From Pseudomonas alkylphenolica (GTDB lineage Bacteria; Pseudomonadota; Gammaproteobacteria; Pseudomonadales; Pseudomonadaceae), in contig NZ_JADUCM010000035.1 in the NCBI RefSeq assembly GCF_016009175.1, forward strand, positions 1-51,668: DNA of 51,668 nt, written 5' to 3'. Positions 35,301-43,171 of the stretch are shown piece after piece; the stretch's first letter is position 1, and every line of letters begins with the position of its first letter. The translations under genes and the position numbers were made by a program. The notes beneath the pieces were generated by a model. That model had not been told where the DNA came from. It was given only the letters and a program-made list of their open reading frames with translations, and ran no database searches.

Positions 35301-37634
35301 GTGCTGGAAAAGGTCGCAGACCCGGTTGAAGACGCCGGCGACAAAGAGCTGCTGGAAATCTTCCTTGAGGAGAGCTTCGATATCGTCGAAAGCTCAGGCG
35401 CTGCCTTGCTGCGCTGGCAGGCCGAGCCGCGCAACAGCGTCGAGATCGAGAACCTGTTGCGCGACCTGCACACCCTCAAGGGCGGCGCGCGCATGGTGCA
35501 GATTGCGCCGATCGGCGACCTGGCCCATGAGCTGGAGTTTCTTTACGAGTTGCTGGCCGCCGGGCAGTTGCAAGCCAGTGCCGCTCTGTTCAGCCTGCTG
35601 CAAAACTGCCATGACCGCCTGGCACACATGCTCGACGCGGTGCGCCTGCAGCAGCCGTTGCATGCTGCCACGGCACTGATCGACTACATCCGCAACTTCA
35701 GCAGTGCCGCACTGGCCGATACGGCGGCCCAGCAGTCGCAACCTGAAGCAGCACCCGTGGACGTGCCGGCAGCGGCACCTGAGCGTGGCCCGGTGGACAT
35801 GGTCAAGGTGGCCTCGGAGCTGCTCGATGACCTGGGCAACCTCGCAGGCGAGCACTCGATCCTGCGCGGGCGCATCGAACAGCAGGTCAACGACGCCCAG
35901 GTGGCACTCAACGAGATGGAAACCACGCTGGAGCGTATGCGCGATCAGTTGCGCAGGCTGGACACCGAAACCCAGGGACGGATTCTCAGCCGTCAACAGG
36001 CCGATGCCGGTGGCCAGCTCTACGATGACTTTGACCCGCTGGAAATGGACCGCCATTCGCAGCTGCAGCAACTCTCCCGGGCCCTGTTCGAGTCCGCTTC
36101 CGACCTGCTGGATCTCAAGGAGACCCTCGCCGTACGCGCCCAGGACGCACAGAGCCTGTTGCAACAGCAGGGGCGGGTGAACACCGACCTGCAGGAAGGC
36201 CTGATGCGCACACGCATGGTGCCGTTCGAACGCCTGGTGCCACGTTTGCAGCGGGTGGTTCGGCAAGTGGCCAGCGAACTGGGCAAGCAGGTCGAACTGG
36301 TCGTTGGCAATGCCGAGGGCGAGATGGACCGCAGTGTGCTCGAGCGCATGGTGGCACCGCTGGAGCACATGCTGCGCAACGCCGTCGACCACGGCCTGGA
36401 ATCCAGTGAAATACGCCAGGCCGCCGGTAAGCCTGCGCAAGGGTTGATTTCGTTGAACCTGCTGCATGAAGGCGCCGATATCGTCATCGAAATGAGCGAC
36501 GACGGCGCGGGTGTGCCGTTGCAGGCGGTCCGCAACAAGGCCATCAAGCGGGGCCTGCTGGACCCGGCGGCGGTGCTGAGCGATCACGAGATCATGCAGT
36601 TCATTCTGCAACCGGGCTTCTCTACCGCCGAAAAAATCACCCAGATTTCCGGGCGCGGCCTGGGCATGGACGTGGTCCATGAAGAGGTCAAGCAACTGGG
36701 CGGCTCGATGGTGATCGAGTCCCGGGCGGGCAAAGGCGCGCGCTTCCTGATTCGCTTGCCGTTCACCGTCTCGGTCAACCGGGCGTTGATGGTGCAGTAC
36801 GGTGAAGAGCAATACGCCGTACCGCTCAATACCATCGAAGGTATCGTGCGGGTGCCACCGGTTGAACTGGAAGCCTGCTACCAGCTTGAATCGCCGTATT
36901 ACGAATACGCCGGGCATCGCTACGAATTGCACTACCTGGGCGGGCTGCTGCAAGGTGCCGTGCAGCCACGCCTGCTCGGCCAAAGCCTGCCGTTGCCGGT
37001 GCTGCTGGTGCATTCTCACGAGCAGCAGTTTGCGATTCAGGTCGATAGCCTGGCGGCCAGCCGCGAGATTGTGGTCAAGAGCCTGGGGCCGCAGTTCGCC
37101 AGTGTTCAGGGGCTGTCCGGGGCGACCCTGCTGGGTGACGGTCGGGTGGTGCTGATCCTTGATCTGCTGGGGCAACTGCGCGGCTTGCACCATCGACATG
37201 CCCAGCGCATTGGGGCCCTTGCCGGTGTCCAGTTGCAAGCTATCGAACAGGCCCCGACGCGACCGCTGCTGGTGATGGTGGTCGATGACTCGGTGACAGT
37301 GCGCAAGGTCACCAGCCGCTTGCTCGAACGCCATGGCATGAACGTACTGACGGCCAAGGACGGGGTCGATGCCATGGCCCTGTTGCTGGAGCACCGCCCG
37401 GATATCCTCCTGGTGGACATCGAGATGCCGCGCATGGACGGCTTCGAGGTGGCGACGCAGGTACGCAACGACCCCGACCTCAAGGATTTGCCGATTATCA
37501 TGATCACCTCGCGAACCGGACAGAAGCACCGCGACCGGGCGATGTCCATCGGCGTCAACGACTACCTGGGCAAGCCCTATCAGGAGTCGGTATTGCTGCA
37601 GAGCATTGCCCGCTGGAGCCCTCGCCATGCTTGA
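32328..37634 (+). CDS. chpA: Hybrid chemotaxis histidine kinase ChpA
   Basis: A 1,768-residue CheA-type kinase. Four Hpt-like motifs are seen: HTLKG at His475, His611 and His1048, and a degenerate QTLKG with Gln907. Two weaker Hpt-like helices without the motif lie near residues 48 and 330. Then come a dimerisation helix pair (about 1160-1270), an ATPase domain (HMLRNAVDHGLE, DDGAGVPL, GRGLGMDVV at about 1347-1450), a CheW domain (about 1480-1620) and a C-terminal receiver with Asp1697. ATG 32328 has GGGAG 5 bases upstream. It is about 700 residues shorter than P. aeruginosa ChpA. Confidence 0.93.
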   Translation: MAERHDTVALAWVKGAITECLGQARLALEQFSAEPGDEQVLAGFTDNLHQVRGCLVMLELSGAALLAEELEQLGLALRVKRVAQRGEALGALFRGLEQLPLYLERLRSARRDLPLVVLPVLNQLRAERGVEPLGQSSVSGAAPVAADELANLDLSLGSLRERLHAGTDRDALRSVVAALCDDLMRVKERLDLFVRGDRQRLDDLQPLLSPLRQIADTLAVLGFGQPRRVIIDQVWVLQSLAQGQRAVDDAVLMDVAGALLYVEATLAGMVGPLEQHPSQSSLPGTDLAEIRQLVLEEAHAVLQQVKDQIGDCLEAGWQPHRLQSLPGLLQQIRGALAMLMLPRAATLIGQCGDYVQASMLGSAPPDDAALAHLADALSACECYLQWLNADPQANPWSFLEQAQSSLAALGFAPAPEPAVEIKAAVVEEPVVDEELREVFLEEAQELLPELNRQWARWQANTGDRDALIELRRGLHTLKGSGRMVRAQGLAELAWSAEHLLNRVLEGRVEIGAAPLASLQQALDMFPGLLVALANGNLQIGKDLEQLSLRLHALAMNDAPHEADSQEAIDPQLVEIFRNEALGHLASLERFLAAADQHLPQPVSDSLQRAFHTLKGSAAMAGVKPIAELATALDLLAREFKAHQLAFDIEEIYLLESAEPLLRRGLEQLGSAPQAPINGASTLIEDIQQVVDARLQALQQAPRQGGRIKRDPQLIASFLAQGMDILLDAESLLLRWQEHPGERQELNALLDELTTLGQSAHLADLWQVDELCEALLDLYGAVEESSLAVSAHFFEQAQQAHEALIDMLDQLAAGQEVSPRPERLEALSKLLDEALAPDATGLIRHQGGQAQIADLGAATAALAVDPAVVELFLEEANDVLQSADQTLERWLADPDNGSALSSLQRDLQTLKGGAQMAEFGTVEVLAQELELVYEGLVDRRFAPTPELVALLKRSHAQLARVLEQLQAGAAPASMVELLAALREYRHSAPPAVVLEKVADPVEDAGDKELLEIFLEESFDIVESSGAALLRWQAEPRNSVEIENLLRDLHTLKGGARMVQIAPIGDLAHELEFLYELLAAGQLQASAALFSLLQNCHDRLAHMLDAVRLQQPLHAATALIDYIRNFSSAALADTAAQQSQPEAAPVDVPAAAPERGPVDMVKVASELLDDLGNLAGEHSILRGRIEQQVNDAQVALNEMETTLERMRDQLRRLDTETQGRILSRQQADAGGQLYDDFDPLEMDRHSQLQQLSRALFESASDLLDLKETLAVRAQDAQSLLQQQGRVNTDLQEGLMRTRMVPFERLVPRLQRVVRQVASELGKQVELVVGNAEGEMDRSVLERMVAPLEHMLRNAVDHGLESSEIRQAAGKPAQGLISLNLLHEGADIVIEMSDDGAGVPLQAVRNKAIKRGLLDPAAVLSDHEIMQFILQPGFSTAEKITQISGRGLGMDVVHEEVKQLGGSMVIESRAGKGARFLIRLPFTVSVNRALMVQYGEEQYAVPLNTIEGIVRVPPVELEACYQLESPYYEYAGHRYELHYLGGLLQGAVQPRLLGQSLPLPVLLVHSHEQQFAIQVDSLAASREIVVKSLGPQFASVQGLSGATLLGDGRVVLILDLLGQLRGLHHRHAQRIGALAGVQLQAIEQAPTRPLLVMVVDDSVTVRKVTSRLLERHGMNVLTAKDGVDAMALLLEHRPDILLVDIEMPRMDGFEVATQVRNDPDLKDLPIIMITSRTGQKHRDRAMSIGVNDYLGKPYQESVLLQSIARWSPRHA

Positions 37635-38094
37635 ACAATCTGCCCGCAACGGGCGTCGCAGCAGCCTGACCGGGCTGTTGCTGGCAATGTCCGATCGCTG
37701 CCTGGTGTTGCCCAACGTCGCCGTAGCCGAGCTGATCGGCTACCAGGTGGGGACGCCGGCGACGGACCAGCCGCCGTGGATGCTGGGCTGGATCGAGTGG
37801 CGCAACCAGCGCTTGCCACTGCTCAGCTTCGAAGCGGCGTGCGGGGGACAAGTGCGGATTGGCGAACGGGCGCGGATCGTCGTGCTCAATGCCCTGGGTG
37901 GCAGTCGCCTGCGCTTCATTGCCTTGCTGGTGCAGGGCATCCCGCGTTCGTGCAAGCTCGACAGCCAGCTCAACTACGTGGATGTGCCGTTGGCGGCGCT
38001 GGAGCTGGCGGCGGTGCAAGTGGGGGATCAGGTTGCCAGAGTGCCTGACCTGCCGGCGCTTGAGCAGTTGCTGGAGGAAGCAGGGCTGGTTTGA
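37627..38094 (+). CDS. CheW-like protein, ChpC-like
   Basis: A 155-residue protein with a CheW-type fold (LPNVAVAELIGYQ, then WMLGWIEWRNQRLPLLSFE). Its start overlaps the end of chpA by 8 bases, so the two are coupled. By position it corresponds to chpC of P. aeruginosa, a second coupling protein, though there chpB stands between. It would connect additional receptors to ChpA. Sequence conservation is modest, so I leave the symbol empty. Confidence 0.82.
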   Translation: MLEQSARNGRRSSLTGLLLAMSDRCLVLPNVAVAELIGYQVGTPATDQPPWMLGWIEWRNQRLPLLSFEAACGGQVRIGERARIVVLNALGGSRLRFIALLVQGIPRSCKLDSQLNYVDVPLAALELAAVQVGDQVARVPDLPALEQLLEEAGLV

Positions 38095-38149
38095 AACATT
38101 TGCCTGTGTAGGATGGGAACCCTGTCCGTAGTCTGGAGGACCCTGTCGC

Positions 38150-38767
38150 ATGTATCACGGTGAACGTTTCAACGCCTGGACCCATCTGGTCGGCGCAGTG
38201 CTCGCCTGTATCGGCGCCATCTGGCTATTGGTGGTGGCGAGTCTGCAAGGCGACCCCTGGAAGATCGTCAGTCTGGCGATCTACGGCTTTACCCTGCTGT
38301 TGCTCTACAGCATCTCGACGATCTATCACAGCGTGCGCGGCAAGGCCAAAGTGGTGATGCGCAAGCTCGATCACTTGTCGATCTACCTGCTGATTGCCGG
38401 CAGCTATACACCGTTCTGCCTGGTCAGTCTGCGCGGCCCCTGGGGCTGGAGCCTGTTCGGCGTGGTCTGGGGGCTGGCGCTGATCGGCATGCTGCAGGAG
38501 ATCAAACCGCGCTCCGAAGCACGGGTGTTGTCGATCATCATCTATGCTGTGATGGGCTGGATTGTGCTGGTGGCGGTCAAGCCGTTGCTAGCCAGCCTCG
38601 GCACGGCGGGCTTTGCCTGGCTGGCTGCCGGTGGTGCGTTCTACACCATCGGCATCATTTTCTTTGCCTTCGACAGCCGCTTTCGCCACTGGCATGGCAT
38701 CTGGCACCTGTTCGTCATCGCTGGCAGTTTGCTGCACTTCATCGCAGTGTTTTTCTACGTGCTTTAG
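38150..38767 (+). CDS. Hemolysin III / PAQR-like membrane protein
   Basis: A 205-residue protein with seven predicted hydrophobic segments. The family motifs are present: an early GERFNAWTHLVGA, the STIYHSVRGKAK pair, the KLDHLSIYLLIAGSYTPF motif, and a C-terminal FRHWHGIWHLFVIAGSLLHF. The conserved His and Asp residues probably bind zinc, as in PAQR receptors. Bacterial members (YqfA/TrhA) affect membrane lipid balance; despite the name, lytic activity is doubtful. It follows the chp genes by 55 bases and its stop overlaps the opposite rsmE stop. Confidence 0.88.
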   Translation: MYHGERFNAWTHLVGAVLACIGAIWLLVVASLQGDPWKIVSLAIYGFTLLLLYSISTIYHSVRGKAKVVMRKLDHLSIYLLIAGSYTPFCLVSLRGPWGWSLFGVVWGLALIGMLQEIKPRSEARVLSIIIYAVMGWIVLVAVKPLLASLGTAGFAWLAAGGAFYTIGIIFFAFDSRFRHWHGIWHLFVIAGSLLHFIAVFFYVL

Positions 38768-39483
38768 AAGTCGCCCCACAACTGCTGAGCCACGGCCAGG
38801 GCCACCACCGGTGCGGTTTCCGTGCGCAGTACGCGCGGGCCGAGGCGGGCGGCATGGAAGCCGGCGGCCTTGGCCTGCTCGACTTCGGCTTCGCTCAAAC
38901 CACCTTCCGGGCCGATCAGAAAGGCCAGGCTGGCGGGTTGCTGATGGCTGGTGAGCGGCTCGGCAACCGGGTGCAAAACCAGCTTGAGCTGTTCGTCACA
39001 GGCCTTGAGCCAATCAGCCAGCAACACCGGCGAGTTGATCAGTGGCACGCTGGAGCGGCCGCACTGTTCACAGGCGCTAATGGCGACCTGGCGCCAGTGG
39101 GCCAGCCGTTTGTCGGCGCGCTCATCCTTCAGGCGAACTTCGCAGCGCTCGCTGACGATCGGAGTGATGACCGTGGCCCCCAGTTCCGTGGCTTTCTGGA
39201 TGGCCCAGTCCATCCGCTCGCCACGGGACAGGCCCTGGCCGAGGTGAACCTTGAGGCTGGAATCGGGTTGACCGGCAAACGACTCGTTCAGTTGCACCCG
39301 CACGGTCTTCTTGCCGACTTCAAGTAGCTGGCCGAGGAATTCCATGCCGCTGCCGTCGAACAGTTGCACGGCGTCACCAACGGCCATGCGCAGGACCCGG
39401 CCGATGTAATGGGCCTGGGCCTCAGGCAAGTCATGCTCACCAAGGCTCAGGGGGGCGTCAATGAAGAAGCGGGACAGTCTCAT
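38764..39483 (-). CDS. rsmE: RsmE-family 16S rRNA (uracil-N3) methyltransferase, copy 2
   Basis: A 239-residue SPOUT methyltransferase of normal RsmE length. It carries the N-terminal RLSRFFIDAPLSLGEHDLPE segment, the GLSRGERMDWAIQKATELGA motif, TPIVSERCEV, and the knot motifs LIGPEGGL and LGPRVLRTETA. These match canonical RsmE well, including the second and third motifs that are weaker in the other copy at 7073-7780. It lies 32 bases downstream of bioA on the same strand. Confidence 0.92.
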   Translation of the reverse strand: MRLSRFFIDAPLSLGEHDLPEAQAHYIGRVLRMAVGDAVQLFDGSGMEFLGQLLEVGKKTVRVQLNESFAGQPDSSLKVHLGQGLSRGERMDWAIQKATELGATVITPIVSERCEVRLKDERADKRLAHWRQVAISACEQCGRSSVPLINSPVLLADWLKACDEQLKLVLHPVAEPLTSHQQPASLAFLIGPEGGLSEAEVEQAKAAGFHAARLGPRVLRTETAPVVALAVAQQLWGDF

Positions 39484-39515
39484 CTCATAACTCTGGGTAG
39501 GTGTTGGCGATGCGG

Positions 39516-40922
39516 TTAGCCCGGATCGCGGAAGTCGGGGTGGAAATCTGCCGGAACTGCGACGCTGACACTGTCGCGTGTGGCGATATCAATGCCTTCG
39601 CTGGCCACTTCGGCAAGGAAGTCGATTTGCTCCGGGGTAATGACGTAGGGCGGCAGGAAGTACACCACGCTGCCCAGTGGACGCAGCAGGGCGCCGCGGG
39701 TCAGGGCGTGCTCGAAGACTTTCAGGCCGCGCCGCTCCTGCCAGGGGTAGGCGGTCTTGCTGGCCTTGTCCTGAACCATCTCAATGGCCAGGGCCATGCC
39801 GGTCTGGCGCACTTCGGCGACATGGGGGTGATCGACCAGGTGCGCCGTGGCACTCGCCATGCGTGCAGACAAACCCTTGTTGCGTTCGATGACGTTGTCT
39901 TGCTCGAAGATGTCCAGGGTCGCCAGTGCCGCAGCACAGGCCAGCGGGTTGCCGGTGTAGCTGTGCGAGTGGAGGAAGGCGCGCAGGGTCGGGTAGTCGT
40001 CGTAGAAGGCGCTGTACACCTCATTGGTGGTCAGGCACGCGGCGAGGGGCAGGTAGCCGCCGGTCAGGGCCTTGGACAGGCAGAGGAAGTCCGGGCGGAT
40101 GCCGGCCTGTTCGCAGGCGAACATTGTGCCGGTGCGGCCGAAGCCCACGGCGATTTCGTCATGTATCAGGTGCACGCCGTAGCGGTCGCACGCTTCACGC
40201 AGCAGTTTGAGGTAGACCGGGTGGTACATGCGCATGCCGCCCGCACCCTGGATCAGCGGCTCGACAATGACGGCGGCGACGCTGGCGTGGTGTTCTGCCA
40301 GGGTGTGCTCCATGGCGGCAAACATGTTGCGCGAGTGTTCTTCCCAGCTCATGCCCTCTGGGCGCAGGTAGCAGTCCGGGCTTGGTACCTTGAGGGTGTC
40401 GAGCAGCAGGGCCTTGTAGGTTTCGGTGAACAGCGGCACATCGCCGACCGACATCGCGGCGATGGTTTCGCCGTGGTAGCTGTTGCTCAGGGTGATGAAG
40501 CGCTTTTTTTCTGGCTGGCCTTTGTTCAGCCAGTAGTGAAAGCTCATCTTCAGCGCAACTTCGATGCACGACGAGCCGTTATCGGCGTAGAAGCATCGAT
40601 CCAGGCCATCAGGTGTCAGCTTGACCAGGCGCTCGGACAACTCGATGACCGGCTGGTGGCTGAAACCGGCGAGGATCACGTGTTCGAGCTGGTCGACCTG
40701 GTCCTTGATGCGCTGGTTGATCTGTGGATTGGCGTGGCCGAAGACATTGACCCACCAGGAGCTGACTGCGTCGAGATAGCGCTTGCCCTCGAAATCTTCC
40801 AGCCACACGCCTTCACCGCGTTTGATCGGGATCAGGGGCAGGTGTTCGTGGTCTTTCATCTGGGTGCAGGGGTGCCACAAGACCTTGAGGTCGCGTTCCA
40901 TCCACTGTTGGTTGAGGCCCAT
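39516..40922 (-). CDS. bioA: Adenosylmethionine-8-amino-7-oxononanoate aminotransferase
   Basis: A 468-residue PLP enzyme that makes 7,8-diaminopelargonate for biotin, using S-adenosylmethionine as amino donor. The class III aminotransferase motifs are clear: WHPCTQMKDH near the N-terminus, YADNGSSCIEVALKM, SYHGET, LIHDEIAVGFGRTG, and the PLP-lysine in LCLSKALTGGY. ATG 40922 has AGGAGA about 6 bases upstream and gives the family length. The rest of the bio operon is not in this window. Confidence 0.96.
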   Translation of the reverse strand: MGLNQQWMERDLKVLWHPCTQMKDHEHLPLIPIKRGEGVWLEDFEGKRYLDAVSSWWVNVFGHANPQINQRIKDQVDQLEHVILAGFSHQPVIELSERLVKLTPDGLDRCFYADNGSSCIEVALKMSFHYWLNKGQPEKKRFITLSNSYHGETIAAMSVGDVPLFTETYKALLLDTLKVPSPDCYLRPEGMSWEEHSRNMFAAMEHTLAEHHASVAAVIVEPLIQGAGGMRMYHPVYLKLLREACDRYGVHLIHDEIAVGFGRTGTMFACEQAGIRPDFLCLSKALTGGYLPLAACLTTNEVYSAFYDDYPTLRAFLHSHSYTGNPLACAAALATLDIFEQDNVIERNKGLSARMASATAHLVDHPHVAEVRQTGMALAIEMVQDKASKTAYPWQERRGLKVFEHALTRGALLRPLGSVVYFLPPYVITPEQIDFLAEVASEGIDIATRDSVSVAVPADFHPDFRDPG

Positions 40923-41110
40923 TTCGATTCTCCTGGCGACGACAGCGCGCACGTGCGGCGCAAGCCTATGCAATGCGTCGACGAAGGACAACCCGTGGCA
41001 TGCAATCAGCTACCTGGCATTGCTGGCGAGCGGGCTTGGCGTGACGTATCCTTCGGCTATTCTTTCCGGGGGCTTCCCCCACATTCTGCTTTGATCCGGA
41101 GTTCGCCAAA

Positions 41111-42955
41111 ATGTCTGCTGCTTGGCTGCGCGCCTGTGCGCTCGTAATGATAGGACTGTTCAGCGGTGCTGCGCTGGCCAAGACCCCGACGGCAATCGTC
41201 GTGGGTGGCGGTCTGGCGGGCCTGACCGCTGCATATGAACTGCAGGGCAAGGGCTGGCAGGTCACCCTGCTGGAGGCCAAGTCCGGCATGGGCGGGCGCT
41301 CGGGCCTGGCCACCAGCGAGTGGATCGGCAACAGCAAGGCGCAGCCGACCCTCAATCAGTACCTCGATACCTTCAAGATCAGCACCCAGCCGGCACCGGA
41401 GTTCGTGCGTACGCCGGGCTACCTGATCGACGGCGAGTACTTCAGCTCGACGGACCTGGCCACCAAGCAGCCGGCCACCGCCGAGGCGCTCAAGCGCTAT
41501 GAAAAGACCCTCGACGACCTGGCGCGCTCGATCGACGATCCGCAGAACCCGGCCGCCAACAGCACTTTGTTCGCCCTCGACCAGCTGAACGTGTCCACCT
41601 GGCTGGACAAGCTGCAACTGCCGACCACCGCTCGTCAGTTGGTCAACCAGCAGATTCGTACCCGCTACGACGAGCCATCGCGTCTGTCGCTGCTGTATTT
41701 TGCCCAGCAGACCCGTGTCTACCGTGGCGTCAGCGACCGCGACCTGCGTGCAGCCCGCTTGCCTGGTGGCAGCCCGGTACTGGCCCAGGCGTTCGTCAAA
41801 GAGCTGAAGACCATCAAGACCAGCTCGCCGGTCAGCGCCATCACCCAGGACAAGGACGGCGTCACTGTTAAAGTCGGTAGCGTGGGTTACCAGGCCGACT
41901 ACGTAGTGCTGGCCGTGCCGCTGCGTGCACTGGCGAAGATCCAGATGATCCCGGGCCTGGACAACCAGCACCTGGCAGCCCTCAAAGGCACCAACTACGG
42001 TTGGCGCGACCAGTTGTTGCTGAAGTTCAAGAGCCCGGTGTGGGAAAGCCGTGCGCGCATGTCCGGTGAAATCTACAGCAACACCGGCCTGGGCATGCTC
42101 TGGATCGAACCGGCGCTCAAGGGTGGTGCCAATGTCGTCATCAACCTCTCGGGTGACAATGCCCGCCTGCTGCAGGCCTTTGGCGACAAGCAGATGGTCG
42201 ACCAGGTGCTGATCCGCCTGCATGCGTTCTACCCGCAAGCCCGTGGTGCGTTCACCGGTTATGAAGTACGCCGTTACAGCACCGATGCCAACATGGGCGG
42301 CGCTTACCTGGCCTACGGCCCGGGGCAGATCAGCAAATTCTGGCGCCTGTGGGAGCGTCCGGTTCAGCGCGTCATCTTTGCCGGTGAGCACACTGATGCC
42401 CTGTACCCTGGCACCCTCGAAGGCGCGCTGCGCAGCGGTCAGCGTGCGGCAGGCCAGGTGCAAGACCTCGCCGCAGGCAAGTCCTTCGATCCCGCCAAGG
42501 CAGCCACTGTTGCCGGTGCGGCCGCCACGGCGGCAGCCGCCAGCAAAGGTAATTTCTTCTCCAACATGTTCGGTGGATCGTCCGATAAGCCGGCGAAAGC
42601 GGTAGACACTTCGAAACAGGAAGAAAGCAAGCCGGGCTTGTTCAAGCGGATGTTTGGCAGCGATGACAAGCCAGCCGCGCAACCGGAAGCGAAAGCTGCC
42701 GACGCCGCTCCGGCACCCGTAGCCGCGTCAGCGCCGGTATCCACGCCAGCAGTGGCCCCGGTCGCCAAGGAAGAAGCCGTCAAGCCTGCACCTGCCAAAG
42801 CGCCAGCCAAACAGGCCCCAGTGAAAAAGCCTGTGGCCAAGGCCGACCAGGCGAAGAAAACTGCAGCCAAGGCGACCGCGCCAGTGAATAAAGCCACGGT
42901 CAAGGCTGAACCAGCCAAAAAGCCGGTGGCCAACATTCAGGCCAAGGCGCAGTAA
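41111..42955 (+). CDS. Exported FAD-dependent amine oxidase with Lys/Ala/Pro-rich tail
   Basis: A 614-residue flavoprotein. A signal peptide (about 1-23) is followed by the FAD-binding Rossmann motif VVGGGLAGLTAAYEL and LLEAKSGMGGRSG. The C-terminal FAD motif FAGEHTDALYPGTLEGALRSG lies at about 423-445. Together these mark the flavin monoamine oxidase family. After residue 456 comes a low-complexity tail of about 160 residues rich in Ala, Lys and Pro. The substrate is unknown. It is divergent from bioA, and a GC-rich inverted repeat follows the gene. Confidence 0.87.
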   Translation: MSAAWLRACALVMIGLFSGAALAKTPTAIVVGGGLAGLTAAYELQGKGWQVTLLEAKSGMGGRSGLATSEWIGNSKAQPTLNQYLDTFKISTQPAPEFVRTPGYLIDGEYFSSTDLATKQPATAEALKRYEKTLDDLARSIDDPQNPAANSTLFALDQLNVSTWLDKLQLPTTARQLVNQQIRTRYDEPSRLSLLYFAQQTRVYRGVSDRDLRAARLPGGSPVLAQAFVKELKTIKTSSPVSAITQDKDGVTVKVGSVGYQADYVVLAVPLRALAKIQMIPGLDNQHLAALKGTNYGWRDQLLLKFKSPVWESRARMSGEIYSNTGLGMLWIEPALKGGANVVINLSGDNARLLQAFGDKQMVDQVLIRLHAFYPQARGAFTGYEVRRYSTDANMGGAYLAYGPGQISKFWRLWERPVQRVIFAGEHTDALYPGTLEGALRSGQRAAGQVQDLAAGKSFDPAKAATVAGAAATAAAASKGNFFSNMFGGSSDKPAKAVDTSKQEESKPGLFKRMFGSDDKPAAQPEAKAADAAPAPVAASAPVSTPAVAPVAKEEAVKPAPAKAPAKQAPVKKPVAKADQAKKTAAKATAPVNKATVKAEPAKKPVANIQAKAQ

Positions 42956-42970
42956 TGCGCTGAAACCCCA

Positions 42971-43015
42971 GACAAGCCCGTCCCCGCCGTCACCTAAAGG
43001 GTGAGCGGGCTTGTC
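42971..43015 (+). terminator. Inverted repeat after the amine oxidase gene
   Basis: A perfect 10-base-pair stem, GACAAGCCCG at 42971-42980 and CGGGCTTGTC at 43006-43015, encloses a smaller TCACC/GGGTGA hairpin. It starts 15 bases after the stop codon. The following bases are CCTTG, without a T-run, so termination here would be weak or factor-assisted. Confidence 0.55.
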
Positions 43016-43171
43016 CCTTGATGCATTCCTTCCCCCGTAGTTAATGTTTCCTTAATGGCGCTGTAAAACACTAACAATCGTCTTTCTCGATATTTCAAAG
43101 CAAAATTTTCGGCTTTAATTCGATAGATAACTCGTTAGTCTTGGGCACAGTTCTTTCAGGGAAGCACGGCA
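43016..43171 (+). promoter_or_regulatory. AT-rich promoter region of the cytochrome b561 gene
   Basis: About 150 bases with clearly higher AT content than the surroundings (runs such as GTTTCCTTAATGG and CAAAATTTTCGGCTTTAATT). This is where the promoter of the b561-yceI pair should lie. I cannot assign a single -35/-10 pair with confidence. AGGGAA near 43157 serves as ribosome binding site. Confidence 0.45.

Noticed and set aside
35394..37715. A 773-codon open frame antisense to the 3' part of chpA
   Set aside because: It is a shadow of the kinase, ATPase and receiver domains. Its composition (Gln, His, Arg rich) is that of a reversed high-GC gene.
38764..38767. A frameshift or fusion between the hemolysin III-like gene and rsmE
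   Set aside because: The two genes are convergent and simply overlap at their stop codons; both are full length.
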